A stretch of 64,000 nt of DNA from an uncultured Prevotellaceae bacterium (GTDB taxonomy: Bacteria; Bacteroidota; Bacteroidia; Bacteroidales; Bacteroidaceae), in assembly GCA_945865175.1 (NCBI GenBank), contig CAMBDA010000005.1, forward strand, positions 1 through 64,000, given 5' to 3'. The translations under genes and the position numbers were made by a program. Below the pieces are notes generated by a model. It made no database searches. It was not told the origin of the DNA and saw only the letters and a program-made list of their open reading frames with translations. This document shows positions 41,584-50,053 of this stretch, piece by piece; position 1 is the stretch's first letter; every line of letters starts with the position of its first letter.

Positions 41584-42341
41584 GTAATATTGCAAACAAC
41601 CTCATCCAGGGAGTCATCTTTGACTACGGCGGCACCATCGACACCGATGCCATGCATTGGGCCGAAGTGCTGTGGAGAAGCTATCAAGGGAATCAGGTTC
41701 CCGTGGACAAGGAAAGTTTCCGCCAGGCATATGTCCATGGCGAGCGCACACTGGCCAGGGAGCCGTTGGTGAAGCCCACCCACGACTTTCATCAGGTGCT
41801 GCGCCTCAAGACGGGCATCCAGATGCGCTATCTGTGGGAACGGGGCCTCCTGCCTTCCGAGGAGGAAGCCGCACGCATGGCAGAGCGGGTGGCTGACGAT
41901 TGCCACCAGGTGGTTCTGCACACACTGGAGCGCACACGTCCCGTGGTGGCCCATTTGGCCGCAATGTACCCTTTGGTGCTGGTGTCGAACTTCTACGGGA
42001 ACATACAGCATATTCTCCGCCAGTATGGGCTGTCGGACAGTTTCAGCCAGGTAATAGAATCATCGGTGGTGGGTGTGCGCAAGCCCGATCCGGCCATCTT
42101 CCGGCTAGGAGTGGAAGCACTGGGCCTGCCTGCATCGTCGGTATTGGTGGTGGGCGACTCCTTCACCAAGGACATCCTGCCCGCCCGTTCTGTAGGTTGC
42201 CGCACGGTGTGGCTCAAGGGCGTGGGGTGGACTCAGGACGAAGGTGACGAGCATGTGCCCGACGGTGTCATCCGTTCGCTCGTGGAGTTGCCTGTGTGGA
42301 TGGCTTCGCAGCAGGCGGTGGCGGGCAGACCGCCCCAATAA
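41580..42341 (+). CDS. HAD-family phosphatase, candidate phosphatidylinositol-phosphate phosphatase
   Basis: A 253-residue HAD hydrolase. Motif I is FDYGGTID with nucleophile Asp15, motif II is LVLVSNFYG, motif III has RKPDPAIF and motif IV is VVGDSFTKDILPAR. No membrane helix is present. In the inositol lipid route a phosphatase must remove the phosphate from phosphatidylinositol phosphate, and this enzyme sits between the transferase and inositol-phosphate synthase genes. It could instead dephosphorylate inositol phosphate. The gene overlaps the flippase-like gene by ATGA. Confidence 0.83.
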   Translation: MSNIANNLIQGVIFDYGGTIDTDAMHWAEVLWRSYQGNQVPVDKESFRQAYVHGERTLAREPLVKPTHDFHQVLRLKTGIQMRYLWERGLLPSEEEAARMAERVADDCHQVVLHTLERTRPVVAHLAAMYPLVLVSNFYGNIQHILRQYGLSDSFSQVIESSVVGVRKPDPAIFRLGVEALGLPASSVLVVGDSFTKDILPARSVGCRTVWLKGVGWTQDEGDEHVPDGVIRSLVELPVWMASQQAVAGRPPQ

Positions 42342-42490
42342 GGCAAAAACGAGGAAACAAGGCCTTGACGGATAACCCACTCGCCATTATTTCCTTTTTA
42401 TTGTCATAAATGGGAACAAAAGGCCATGTGATTGAGAACAAAGATGTAATTTTACCTACAATATTTACAAATATCATTAAATAAACACAA

Positions 42491-43798
42491 ATGAATGCAA
42501 CAAACGTACAGCCGGCCACCGGAAAACTGGGTGTGCTGAGCGTAGGGTTGGGCGCAGTGGCCACAACCTTCATGACGGGTGTGCTGATGGTTCGCAAAGG
42601 ACTGGCCAAACCCGTAGGATCCATGACACAGTACGACAAGATTCGCGTGGGACGCGGTGCTGCCAAGCAATATCTTCATTACAAGGACATCGTGCCTATG
42701 GCCGACCTCAACGACATCGTTTTCGGCGCGTGGGACGTGTATCCGGCCAATGCCTATCAGTCGGCCATCAATTGCGAGGTGCTGAAGGAAAAGGACATCA
42801 ATCCCGTGCGTGACGAACTGGAGCAGATTGTGCCCATGCCTGCCGCCTTTGACCATGAATATGCAAAGCGTCTGGATGGCGACAACGTGAAGGACTGCCC
42901 CACGCGCTGGGACATGGTGGAAGCGCTGCGCAAGGACATCCGTCAGTTCAAGGAGAAGAACGGATGCAGCCGCGTGGTAGTGCTGTGGGCCGCCAGCACG
43001 GAGATTTACGTGCCTGTATGCGAAGAGGTGCATGGCTCGCTGGCCGCACTGGAGCAGGCCATGAAGGCTGATGACCGCACGCACGTGGCTCCCTCGATGT
43101 GCTATGCCTATGCCGCCCTTTCCGAGGGTGCTCCCTTCATCATGGGTGCCCCTAACACCACGGTCGACATCCCTGCTATGTGGGAACTGGCCGAGAAGAC
43201 CCGCATGCCTATTGCCGGCAAGGATTTCAAGACTGGCCAGACCCTGGTGAAGTCGGGCTTTGCTCCCATCATCGGCACCCGTTGTCTGGGACTTTCTGGA
43301 TGGTTCTCCACCAATATCCTGGGCAACCGTGACGGTCTGGTACTGGACGAGCCGGCCAACTTCCACACCAAGGAGGTGAGCAAGCTGTCCACGCTGGAGT
43401 CTATTCTCGTGCCCGAGGAACAGCCCGACCTGTATACCGATTACTACCACAAGGTGCGCATCAACTACTATCCTCCCCGCAACGACAACAAGGAAGGATG
43501 GGACAACATCGACATTTTCGGCTGGATGGGCTACCCCATGCAAATCAAAATCAACTTCCTGTGCCGCGACTCCATTCTGGCTGCTCCGCTGTGTCTGGAC
43601 CTGGTGCTGCTGAGCGACTTGGCAGCACGCGCCGGCCGCTACGGCACACAGCGCTTCCTGAGCTTCTTCCTCAAGAGCCCCATGCACGACTACACACAGG
43701 ACGAGGTGCCCGTGAACCATCTTTTCCAGCAGTACGTGATGCTCAAAAACGCCATTCGCGAGATGGGCGGCTATGAGCCGGACGAGGAAATCGACTAA
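42491..43798 (+). CDS. ino1: myo-inositol-1(3)-phosphate synthase
   Basis: NAD-dependent enzyme (435 residues) converting glucose 6-phosphate to inositol 3-phosphate. The N-terminal nucleotide-binding block is LGVLSVGLGAVATTF. Further family sequences are PVGSMTQYDKIRVG, VVLWAASTEIYVPVCEEV and the active-site lysine region GKDFKTGQTLVKSG. It lies 149 nt after the phosphatase gene, further than the other spacings, and may have an additional weak promoter (TAATTTTA near 42450). It supplies the head group for the upstream transferase. A strong terminator follows. Confidence 0.93.
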   Translation: MNATNVQPATGKLGVLSVGLGAVATTFMTGVLMVRKGLAKPVGSMTQYDKIRVGRGAAKQYLHYKDIVPMADLNDIVFGAWDVYPANAYQSAINCEVLKEKDINPVRDELEQIVPMPAAFDHEYAKRLDGDNVKDCPTRWDMVEALRKDIRQFKEKNGCSRVVVLWAASTEIYVPVCEEVHGSLAALEQAMKADDRTHVAPSMCYAYAALSEGAPFIMGAPNTTVDIPAMWELAEKTRMPIAGKDFKTGQTLVKSGFAPIIGTRCLGLSGWFSTNILGNRDGLVLDEPANFHTKEVSKLSTLESILVPEEQPDLYTDYYHKVRINYYPPRNDNKEGWDNIDIFGWMGYPMQIKINFLCRDSILAAPLCLDLVLLSDLAARAGRYGTQRFLSFFLKSPMHDYTQDEVPVNHLFQQYVMLKNAIREMGGYEPDEEID

Positions 43799-43855
43799 GT
43801 CCCTTTCCTTTCCCAACTGCTGGAAACCAGTTTATACAATCATTTTTTTTCATTT

Positions 43856-43893
43856 ATCCGGGCCAGTATCTTTTGGACGCTGGCCCGGATTTT
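43856..43893 (+). terminator. terminator of the inositol lipid operon
   Basis: ATCCGGGCCAG (43856-43866) pairs perfectly with CTGGCCCGGAT (43880-43890), followed by TTTT. It lies 58 nt after the ino1 stop codon. Confidence 0.85.
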
Positions 43894-44029
43894 CACATAG
43901 CACACACATCCACCAAGCCCAGCGCCATTCCCTCGCTCTGCGATTTCTTGCCCCCATTTCGCGGATGGCTCCAGCGGGATGCGGATATGAAAATGTGTCG
44001 CCCCTTCTTCGGGGAGAGGGTGGAATAGC

Positions 44030-44161
44030 TTAGATGCCGATTTTTACGAAACGCTGATAATTATTCGCACCTCGCTTGAGAATTTCGGCAAACTGGATGA
44101 TACACGAATCCCACTTTATGCCATCGGAGATCTTGTCAGATGTCATGGTTGAATGTCTCAT
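44030..44161 (-). CDS. possible 43-residue small protein, unknown
   Basis: A minus-strand frame from ATG 44161 to TAA 44030 reads MRHSTMTSDKISDGIKWD, then a mixed hydrophobic and basic helix-like tail ending RFVKIGI. It starts 62 nt below the membrane AraC gene on the same strand. Nothing confirms expression, and it may be the relic of a longer gene. Apart from this the gap 43894-44222 shows nothing. Confidence 0.2.
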   Translation of the reverse strand: MRHSTMTSDKISDGIKWDSCIIQFAEILKRGANNYQRFVKIGI

Positions 44162-44222
44162 GATGATTGTTTAGTTACAGAGGTAACCGATGGAGACGAC
44201 AAGGACATCGTCGGGATGCGGT

Positions 44223-45281
44223 TCATTCCAGATGCTGCTTCTTCACCCATTCCAGAGGTTTCATGCCGGTAAACTTGTGGAAATTGCGGTAGAAGGATTG
44301 CTCGCTTGAGAAACCGGACCGAGTGGCGATGGTGACGATTTTGGCTTTTCCCGTATTTTGGGACAAGAGCGTCTTGGCATGTTCTACTCTCAGGCTGTTG
44401 ATGTAGTCGGAGAAGGACATGCCCTTTGTCTCGTTCATGTAATTGGAAATGTATGTACGGCAGATGCCGGTAGCTTTTGCCACGTCTCCTATCTTCAGGT
44501 TTGGAGTGAGATACAGCTGCTGGGCGACAAGGAGCTGGTCGATACTCTTCCCTACCTTGCTTTCCTCTGTTGCCGGTGTGGCTTCTGTAGGTTGTCCGAT
44601 GTACTCCTGGCTGTCCTCAACAAACTGTTCGAAGGAAAAATCGCGGGTAAATCTTATGTAGCTCAACACAAAGAGCATGACGGCAAATGGAGTGAGAACG
44701 GCAAACACCATCCAGTCGTTCTGTGCAAAGTAGTGCCTGCCCAGAGCATTTGCCACGGCTGAACACAAGGAGGTAATCATGAAGGCAATGAGCAGATGTT
44801 TCACCGCTGTGGTGTCACGTCCTTCTGTATCGGCATACACATTGGCAATCTCCCGGTCAAAGGTGCGGAGCTTGCGGTAACCGAAATATACGACCGTAAA
44901 GACCTGAATGGCACAGAGCATTTGACGTGCATCATCTACCGCATCAAACGGTAAGAAGTATTTTGCTGCAGCCACTATGATTCCTGGGAGAAGTATGAGA
45001 AAGAGTTTGAACGGTGCGTTGGGCCGGGAGACCAAACAGCAGATATAAGCGTAATACAGTGGATAAACCGACAGTGAACAAAGTGTCCAAAGACACTCCA
45101 TCGGGTGGGGCAACCCGATGGTGAAGTAGAGCGCATGGCAGAAGTAGAGCACCACGCATGTGCACAGAAACCATGTCAGGATTTTTTTGGAAGTGTCGAA
45201 CTTCCTGTAATGTATGATAAAGGTGATGAGCCAGAACAGGCACACATAAAATGGTGTGAAACTGAACAGTGTCCGAAGCAT
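44223..45281 (-). CDS. membrane-anchored AraC-family regulator
   Basis: A 352-residue protein whose N-terminal half holds about six to seven hydrophobic helices (LFSFTPFYVCLFWLITFII, ILTWFLCTCVVLYFCHAL, LFLILLPGIIVAAAKYFL, MVFAVLTPFAVMLFVLSYI). The C-terminal 110 residues are an AraC helix-turn-helix (LKIGDVAKATGICRTYISNYMNETKG and AKIVTIATRSGFSSEQSFYRNFHKFTGMKPLEW). Membrane-tethered AraC regulators are common in Bacteroidetes. Start ATG 45279-45281 gives a sensible first helix. It is divergent from the BspA-like gene and may regulate it; signal unknown. Confidence 0.85.
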   Translation of the reverse strand: MLRTLFSFTPFYVCLFWLITFIIHYRKFDTSKKILTWFLCTCVVLYFCHALYFTIGLPHPMECLWTLCSLSVYPLYYAYICCLVSRPNAPFKLFLILLPGIIVAAAKYFLPFDAVDDARQMLCAIQVFTVVYFGYRKLRTFDREIANVYADTEGRDTTAVKHLLIAFMITSLCSAVANALGRHYFAQNDWMVFAVLTPFAVMLFVLSYIRFTRDFSFEQFVEDSQEYIGQPTEATPATEESKVGKSIDQLLVAQQLYLTPNLKIGDVAKATGICRTYISNYMNETKGMSFSDYINSLRVEHAKTLLSQNTGKAKIVTIATRSGFSSEQSFYRNFHKFTGMKPLEWVKKQHLE

Positions 45282-45322
45282 GAAAGTCCGTTGTTTTTTG
45301 GATTGTGAATTCAAATCGTGTG

Positions 45323-45330
45323 CAAATATA
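45323..45330 (-). promoter_or_regulatory. -7 element of the membrane AraC gene
   Basis: Minus-strand TATATTTG, 42 nt upstream of the start codon, with no clear TTG at the standard spacing. The 364-nt gap 45282-45645 otherwise holds the promoter and a leader of about 125 nt for the BspA-like gene, and AT-rich DNA without a gene. Confidence 0.5.
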
Positions 45331-45480
45331 ATGCTTTTTCTCCATTTTAGCCCTATGAAGGCCATGAAAAATGCGTTATATTATATAGTTGAATACTAGG
45401 AGATTGTACGAAATGTGAGTAGTTTTATACGATATGATTGTCTGAATGTATGATTTAGGTGTCGAATTGTATGTATTGTT

Positions 45481-45511
45481 TTGTGTTAAATTGGATAAAT
45501 TGGTAATTTTG
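45481..45511 (+). promoter_or_regulatory. promoter of the BspA-like gene
   Basis: TTG (45481-45483), 20-nt spacer, TAATTTTG (45504-45511). It implies an untranslated leader of about 125 nt. Confidence 0.7.
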
Positions 45512-45645
45512 TCACTATAAACTGCCGGGCGACAACAAGAGAGAAAAATCGTCTGTTGGTACAAGTTGGCTTGCACGATAGTTGACAGCAGGAACATAAT
45601 GCAAGGATATGCAAAATAATTCATAACTAATAAAACATTACAATC

Positions 45646-46941
45646 ATGAAAAGGTTATTTTTATTCCTTTCCCTCTTCTTGGGAGCCCACTGCGCTTGGG
45701 CACATGATGCCGAAGTGGACGGCATCTTCTACAACCTTTTCAAGGGCAGCCAGTGTGCCATGGTTACTTTTCAAGGAGAAGAGTATAACAGTGTACAGAA
45801 TGAATACAAGGGCGATGTGGTCGTTCCAGCCACGTTTACATTTGACGGAGTCGTTTACTCCGTAACAGGTGTGGAAGGGCATAGCTTCAGAGATTGCACA
45901 GAATTGACCTCCGTCACGCTTCCCAACTCCGTAAAGTCGATAGGAGCAGAGTGCTTTAGATATTGCTCAAGCTTGACCACTGTGAAACTTTCCAACTCCT
46001 TATTGAGTTTGGAAGAATATTGCTTCAGCGATTGCCCCAGTTTGGCTTCCATCGACATTCCTAACTCCGTGGTGGACATTGAGAGAAATTGCTTCAGCGG
46101 ATGCAAAGCTCTGACCTCCATTGCCCTTCCCGACTCCGTCAAGACGCTGGAATGGAGTACCTTCGGGGGATGTACCAGTCTGACCTCCGTCGCCCTTCCT
46201 GACTCCCTGAAGATGATAGCAAGTTCTTGCTTCAATGGTTGCGAATCCTTGCCTTCCATTGTCCTCCCCGACTCCTTGGAGACTATCGAATGGAGTGTCT
46301 TCGAAAACTGTAAAAAACTGAAATCCATCAACATACCCAGCTCCGTAAAGAGTATTGGATCGGGATGCTTCCAGTGGTGTGAAGCCATAGACAGTATGGC
46401 GGTAGAAAAGGGTAACGCCTTCTACGATTCGCGCGAGGGATGCAATGCCATCATAGAAACTGCTACCAATACCCTCATTGCCGGTTGCATGAAGACCAAG
46501 ATACCGGACACCGTTGTAACTTTGGCAGATAACTGCTTCAAGGGTTGCGCAAATCTGATCTCCATCACGATTCCCGCCTCTGTATCGTATTTGGGAGGCA
46601 GTTGCTTCAACGATTGCGTGAATTTGTCCGATTTCCACATTCGCCGTATGACGCCACCTGAAGCGAGCAGTGCATGGCAAGGTATCTTTGGGTGGTACTG
46701 CAATTCCCTGGAAGTCATCTACGTGCCCAAGGGAACAAAGGAATTGTATGAAGCAGCTTATCCTTGGGCTGCTTACAAAATCGTAGAAGAAGATACAGAG
46801 AGCGGCATCACTCCCGTTGTGAATGACGGCAAGACAGCACCCGTCTATCATCTGGGCGGCAGCCGCGTAGGCACGACGGAAAATTTCAACGCCCTGCCCA
46901 AAGGCATCTATGTTGTCGGCGGCAAGAAAGTGTTGCGCTAA
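45646..46941 (+). CDS. BspA-like secreted leucine-rich repeat protein
   Basis: A 431-residue protein with signal peptide (MKRLFLFLSLFLGAHCAWA) and, from about residue 75 to 330, some ten Treponema-type LRR units of about 23 residues with the pattern C-x2-LTS(I/V)xLPxSVxxI and a following CF-x2-C. BspA-type repeats bind fibronectin, fibrinogen or other bacteria in oral Bacteroidetes. The C-terminus ends LPKGIYVVGGKKVLR, a tail I associate with secreted Prevotella proteins; it is not a full type IX secretion domain. One AT-poor repeat-rich gene with its own promoter and terminator. Confidence 0.85.
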   Translation: MKRLFLFLSLFLGAHCAWAHDAEVDGIFYNLFKGSQCAMVTFQGEEYNSVQNEYKGDVVVPATFTFDGVVYSVTGVEGHSFRDCTELTSVTLPNSVKSIGAECFRYCSSLTTVKLSNSLLSLEEYCFSDCPSLASIDIPNSVVDIERNCFSGCKALTSIALPDSVKTLEWSTFGGCTSLTSVALPDSLKMIASSCFNGCESLPSIVLPDSLETIEWSVFENCKKLKSINIPSSVKSIGSGCFQWCEAIDSMAVEKGNAFYDSREGCNAIIETATNTLIAGCMKTKIPDTVVTLADNCFKGCANLISITIPASVSYLGGSCFNDCVNLSDFHIRRMTPPEASSAWQGIFGWYCNSLEVIYVPKGTKELYEAAYPWAAYKIVEEDTESGITPVVNDGKTAPVYHLGGSRVGTTENFNALPKGIYVVGGKKVLR

Positions 46942-46973
46942 TCTGCACTTGGCCCGATGCGGGCAAGAAACAG

Positions 46974-47003
46974 GAGGCTTTGGGTTTTTGTGCCCGAAGC
47001 CTC
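46974..47003 (+). terminator. terminator of the BspA-like gene
   Basis: GAGGCTT (46974-46980) pairs with AAGCCTC (46997-47003), the stem extended by GGG/CCC, 33 nt after the stop codon. A short T-rich stretch follows. Confidence 0.6.
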
Positions 47004-47060
47004 TTCACTTTCTCGGATTTTCCTTTCCGGCTCACCGGATAAATCTGGGGGAAAGAATCT

Positions 47061-47090
47061 TTGATTTTACCGCACGATGTTGTATCTTTG
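47061..47090 (+). promoter_or_regulatory. promoter of the IS transposase
   Basis: TTG (47061-47063), 19-nt spacer, TATCTTTG (47083-47090), only 4 nt before the transposase ATG at 47095, so the message would be nearly leaderless. Confidence 0.65.
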
Positions 47091-47094
47091 CCCC

Positions 47095-47557
47095 ATGAAC
47101 AATCAAGGACTACTATCATTGGCACAATTAATTCTGCCATCAGAGATACTTTTAAATTTTGAAGTAACAGGCGTAGAGGAAGATTCCTCGTTTATCCGTA
47201 TCCACCTTGACGAAATGGTTAAGGCTGAATACAAGTCGAATCCCGACATTGAATCCAAGGGTTTCTGTGATGCCGTGACAATCCGTGACTTCCCGATTCG
47301 CAACAAAGGTGTGGACCTGATTGTCAGGCGTCGCAGATGGTACACGACAAAGAGAAGAATCGGGATTCAAAAGCTTTAACGTCATTGCCGCCACCCTGTA
47401 TGAGCATTATGATGAGGTCCTAAACTTCTTTGTAAACAGAGCCACAAACGCCTTTGCTGAACCGTTCAACGCAAAAATCAAAGCATTCAGAGTTTCTCTG
47501 AGAGGGATGACGGATATCAGATTCTTTTTTTTCAGACTCACAAAACTATATGCTTAA
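47095..47557 (+). pseudogene. ISAon1-type transposase, broken
   Basis: The first 95 codons (MNNQGLLSLAQLILPSEILL to VRRRRWYTTKRR) match the ISAon1 transposase N-terminal region and stop at 47377-47379. In another frame, from about 47380, the sequence resumes with NVIAATLYEHYDEVLNFF and NAFAEPFNAKIKAFR, the characteristic C-terminus of the same transposase, ending at 47557. The middle, including most of the DDE core, is missing, so a deletion of several hundred bases plus a frame change has inactivated it. Confidence 0.82.
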
Positions 47558-47642
47558 GCCCCCTAGGTTTATCCAGTGAGTCCAGGTTTATCCGGTGAGC
47601 CCACAGTTTGGCACAGAACGCGAGTCGGGACAAACACAAACA

Positions 47643-47673
47643 CAAAAAAAGAGAAACCCGTTTGGGCTTCTCT
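47643..47673 (-). terminator. terminator of the tRNA operon
   Basis: On the minus strand AGAGAAGCCC, a four-base loop, GGGTTTCTCT (one G-T pair), then seven T. It lies just after tRNA-Asp. Confidence 0.85.
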
Positions 47674-47677
47674 CTTG

Positions 47678-47751
47678 CGGTGCGTACGGGACTCGAACCC
47701 GTGACCCCATGCGTGACAGGCATGTATTCTAACCAGCTGAACTAACGCACC
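47678..47751 (-). tRNA. tRNA-Asp(GTC)
   Basis: A 74-nt cloverleaf: acceptor GGTGCGT/ACGCACC with discriminator G, anticodon loop CTGTCAC between CATGC and GCATG, T-arm ACGGGTTCGAGTCCCGT. No encoded CCA. Last in a five-tRNA operon. Confidence 0.95.
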
Positions 47752-47761
47752 AAAAGAAAAG

Positions 47762-47834
47762 AGCGGAAAACGAGACTCGAACTCGCGACCCCAACCTTGG
47801 CAAGGTTGTGCTCTACCAACTGAGCTATTTCCGC
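47762..47834 (-). tRNA. tRNA-Gly(GCC)
   Basis: A 73-nt cloverleaf: acceptor GCGGAAA/TTTCCGC, anticodon loop TTGCCAA between CAACC and GGTTG, T-loop GTTCGAGTC. No encoded CCA. Confidence 0.95.
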
Positions 47835-47847
47835 GTAGGGAGGAGAG

Positions 47848-47930
47848 TGGGTAGAGATGGATTCGAACCACCGAAGGCGTAAGCCAGCAGATTTACAGTC
47901 TGCCCCATTTGGCCACTCTGGTATCTACCC
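47848..47930 (-). tRNA. tRNA-Tyr(GTA)
   Basis: An 83-nt cloverleaf with the long variable arm of bacterial tRNA-Tyr: acceptor GGGTAGA/TCTACCC, anticodon loop CTGTAAA between GCAGA and TCTGC, T-arm GGTTCGAATCC. Confidence 0.95.
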
Positions 47931-47948
47931 GGTTTTTGCCTCCTTGTG

Positions 47949-48022
47949 TGACTCCTATAGGATTCAAACCTATAACCTTTTGATCCGTAGTCAAATGCTC
48001 TATTCAGTTGAGCTAAGGAGCC
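47949..48022 (-). tRNA. tRNA-Arg(ACG)
   Basis: A 74-nt cloverleaf: acceptor GGCTCCT/AGGAGTC, anticodon loop CTACGGA between TTTGA and TCAAA. The first anticodon base A would be deaminated to inosine to read CGN codons. Confidence 0.93.
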
Positions 48023-48050
48023 AATGTCTCAATGCTCTTGTGCACCGGAG

Positions 48051-48125
48051 TGGGCGCTGACGGATTCGAACCGCCGACCCTCTGCTTGTAAGGCAGACGC
48101 TCTGAACCAGCTGAGCTAAGCGCCC
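48051..48125 (-). tRNA. tRNA-Val(TAC)
   Basis: A 75-nt cloverleaf: acceptor GGGCGCT/AGCGCCC, anticodon loop CTTACAA between TCTGC and GCAGA, T-arm GGCGGTTCGAATCC. First tRNA after the promoter. Confidence 0.95.
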
Positions 48126-48180
48126 TTGTCTTTCCGACTTTGGCAGGCCTCTCCAGGCCCCCTTGTTCCGAATTGCGGTG

Positions 48181-48211
48181 CAAAGGTACATCTTTTTTCC
48201 GAAACGGCCAA
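48181..48211 (-). promoter_or_regulatory. promoter of the tRNA operon
   Basis: Minus-strand TTG (48209-48211), 20-nt spacer, TACCTTTG (48181-48188), about 55 nt upstream of tRNA-Val. Confidence 0.8.
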
Positions 48212-48286
48212 ATGTTTGGGCTGTTTTTCTATGTCTGAGCTCTCTTTTTTTCTTTTCTGACCAAAATATGCTTTTTTTGATACGTT

Positions 48287-48321
48287 TTGAGGGATTCTTT
48301 GCAAATAATTGTCTACTTTTG
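48287..48321 (+). promoter_or_regulatory. probable promoter of pepT
   Basis: TACTTTTG (48314-48321) with a TTG at 48287-48289, spacer 24 nt, longer than usual. It lies about 65 nt upstream of the pepT ATG. Confidence 0.5.
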
Positions 48322-48385
48322 CACCGTAATCATGCAGTTTTCTGCATTACCATAAGTTAATATAAACAACTATACACACACGACC

Positions 48386-49618
48386 ATGACAAAGGAACTT
48401 GTAAATCGTTTTCTGAAATATGTGTCGGTCGACACACAGTCATGCGACGGGGCGCAGGGGTGCCCCAGCACGCAAAAACAGTTTGACCTGGCCAGGCTGC
48501 TGGTGCAGGAGCTCACAGACATGGGGATGGAGGACGTGGAGATGGACGAGCATGCCTATGTGTATGCCACCCTTCCGGCCAACACCAGCCGCAAGCTGCC
48601 CGTGGTGGGCTTCATCAGCCACATGGACACCAGTCCTGATGCAAGCGGTGCCGGCGTGCATCCGCGCATCATCAGCAACTATCAGGGCGGCGACATCGTG
48701 CTGGACGAGAAGGCCGGAGTGGTGACCACTGTGGAGCGTTTTCCCGAGCTCAACGACCATGTGGGCGAGGATCTGATTGTGACCGACGGCCACACGCTGC
48801 TGGGAGCCGATGACAAGGCCGGCATTGCGGAAATCATGCAGGCAATGGCCTATCTGAAGGCCCATCCCGAGATTGAACACGGAAAAATAAGGGTCGCCTT
48901 CAATCCTGATGAGGAAATCGGGCTGGGCGCCCATCTGTTTGATGTGGAGAAATTCGGCTGTGACTGGGCCTATACGATGGATGGGGGCGAAGTGGGCGAA
49001 CTGGAGTATGAAAACTTCAACGCGGCCAGTGCCAAGATTACCATCAAGGGGTGCAATGTGCATCCGGGATACGCACGCGGCAAGATGCGGAATGCCTGTC
49101 TGATGGCCCACCAGTTCATGGGCATGCTGCCGGCAACGTCCATCCCCGCCGCCACGGACGGCTATGAGGGCTTCTATCATCTGTGCGGATTCCAGGGGAC
49201 AGTGGACGAGGCCATGCTCAGCTACATCGTGCGCGACCATGACCGCACGCGCTTTGAGCAGCGCAAACAGACGATTCTGGCTGCTGCAGAGGTGATGAAC
49301 CGCGAATATGGCGAGGGAACAGTGGTGGCCGAGGTGGCCGACCAGTATTACAACATGAAGTGCCAGCTGGAGGACAAGATGCACATCATCGACATTGCAC
49401 AGCAGGCCATCGTGGAGGCCTGTGGCGTGTGCAAGGTGGTGCCCATTCGTGGCGGTACCGACGGTGCGCAGCTGTCGTTCAAGGGGCTGCCCTGTCCCAA
49501 TATCTTTGCCGGCGGCCTCAATTTCCATGGCCGTCATGAGTTCGTGCCCGTCCAGAGCATGGAAAAGGCCATGATGACGGTGGTGAACATCTGCCGGCTG
49601 GTGGCCGAGAGGGGCTGA
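48386..49618 (+). CDS. pepT: peptidase T (tripeptide aminopeptidase)
   Basis: Cytoplasmic M20-family zinc exopeptidase removing the N-terminal residue from tripeptides. The dinuclear zinc site is visible: His79 and Asp81 in SHMDTSPD, Asp142 in GADDKAG, the catalytic Glu176 and ligand Glu177 in PDEEIGLG, an Asp in [11 protein letters not shown] and the C-terminal His in FHGRHEFVP. At 410 residues the length is that of Escherichia coli PepT. It is preceded by its own promoter and converges with the S4-protein gene one base after its stop. Confidence 0.95.
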   Translation: MTKELVNRFLKYVSVDTQSCDGAQGCPSTQKQFDLARLLVQELTDMGMEDVEMDEHAYVYATLPANTSRKLPVVGFISHMDTSPDASGAGVHPRIISNYQGGDIVLDEKAGVVTTVERFPELNDHVGEDLIVTDGHTLLGADDKAGIAEIMQAMAYLKAHPEIEHGKIRVAFNPDEEIGLGAHLFDVEKFGCDWAYTMDGGEVGELEYENFNAASAKITIKGCNVHPGYARGKMRNACLMAHQFMGMLPATSIPAATDGYEGFYHLCGFQGTVDEAMLSYIVRDHDRTRFEQRKQTILAAAEVMNREYGEGTVVAEVADQYYNMKCQLEDKMHIIDIAQQAIVEACGVCKVVPIRGGTDGAQLSFKGLPCPNIFAGGLNFHGRHEFVPVQSMEKAMMTVVNICRLVAERG

Positions 49619-50053
49619 TTATTCAGGGTCGTCTTCGTCGAAGTCGAAATCCCCGAAGAAAACGGGAGTCTCTTCGGCGAAGGCGTCCAGGCTCCGGCGG
49701 TCTTTCTTTGTGGGGCGGCCGGTGCCTTTGGCTCTGCCCACAAAGCCGCTTATCTTGTTCATCTCCAGGATTTCGTACTGTTCGGGAGGCGTCACGTTCT
49801 CCAGAATTTCCGGAATGAGGCGTGCGCCCACTCTCTTCTCGATGGCCTGCAGCACGCGGAACGAATAGGTGATGGGCGGCTTGCGCACATCGATGACATT
49901 GCCGGCATGGACTACGTGGGAGGGCTTCAGTTGCTGTCCTCCCATGCTCACCTGTCCTTTCTTGCAGGCCGCTGCGGCCATGGTGCGTGTCTTGAAGATG
50001 CGGGCGGCCCACAGCCATTTGTCCACCCGGGCTTCGCTTGCCTTATTTTCCAT
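49619..50053 (-). CDS. S4-domain RNA-binding protein, Hsp15-like
   Basis: A 144-residue cytoplasmic protein with an S4 RNA-binding domain at the N-terminus ([27 protein letters not shown]) and a basic then acidic tail ([20 protein letters not shown], then [12 protein letters not shown]). Hsp15 of Escherichia coli binds stalled 50S subunits carrying nascent chains and helps recycle them. Its neighbour, peptidyl-tRNA hydrolase, also deals with aborted translation, and the genes overlap by about 11 nt (50043-50053), indicating coupling. The ATG at 50051-50053 is chosen because the S4 domain begins about nine residues later. Confidence 0.88.
   Translation of the reverse strand: MENKASEARVDKWLWAARIFKTRTMAAAACKKGQVSMGGQQLKPSHVVHAGNVIDVRKPPITYSFRVLQAIEKRVGARLIPEILENVTPPEQYEILEMNKISGFVGRAKGTGRPTKKDRRSLDAFAEETPVFFGDFDFDEDDPE

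Larger units (their letters stand above)
47029..47602 (+). mobile_element. internally deleted ISAon1-type insertion sequence
   Basis: Terminal inverted repeats are visible: GGCTCACCGGATAAATCTGG at 47029-47048 and its near-perfect complement, ending TTTATCCGGTGAGCC, at 47582-47602. A degenerate second copy of the right end (TTTATCCAGTGAG) lies at about 47568-47580. The enclosed 570 bp is under half the length of a complete element. It carries the N-terminal transposase frame, its promoter, and a C-terminal transposase fragment, but not the catalytic middle. It sits between the BspA-like gene and the tRNA operon. Confidence 0.8.

Noticed and set aside
43773..44033. 86-codon plus-strand frame after ino1
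   Set aside because: It runs through the operon terminator hairpin and has no protein-like pattern.
46894..47140. Small genes around the IS remnant's left end
   Set aside because: The frames overlap the LRR gene terminator and IS end and have no start signals.
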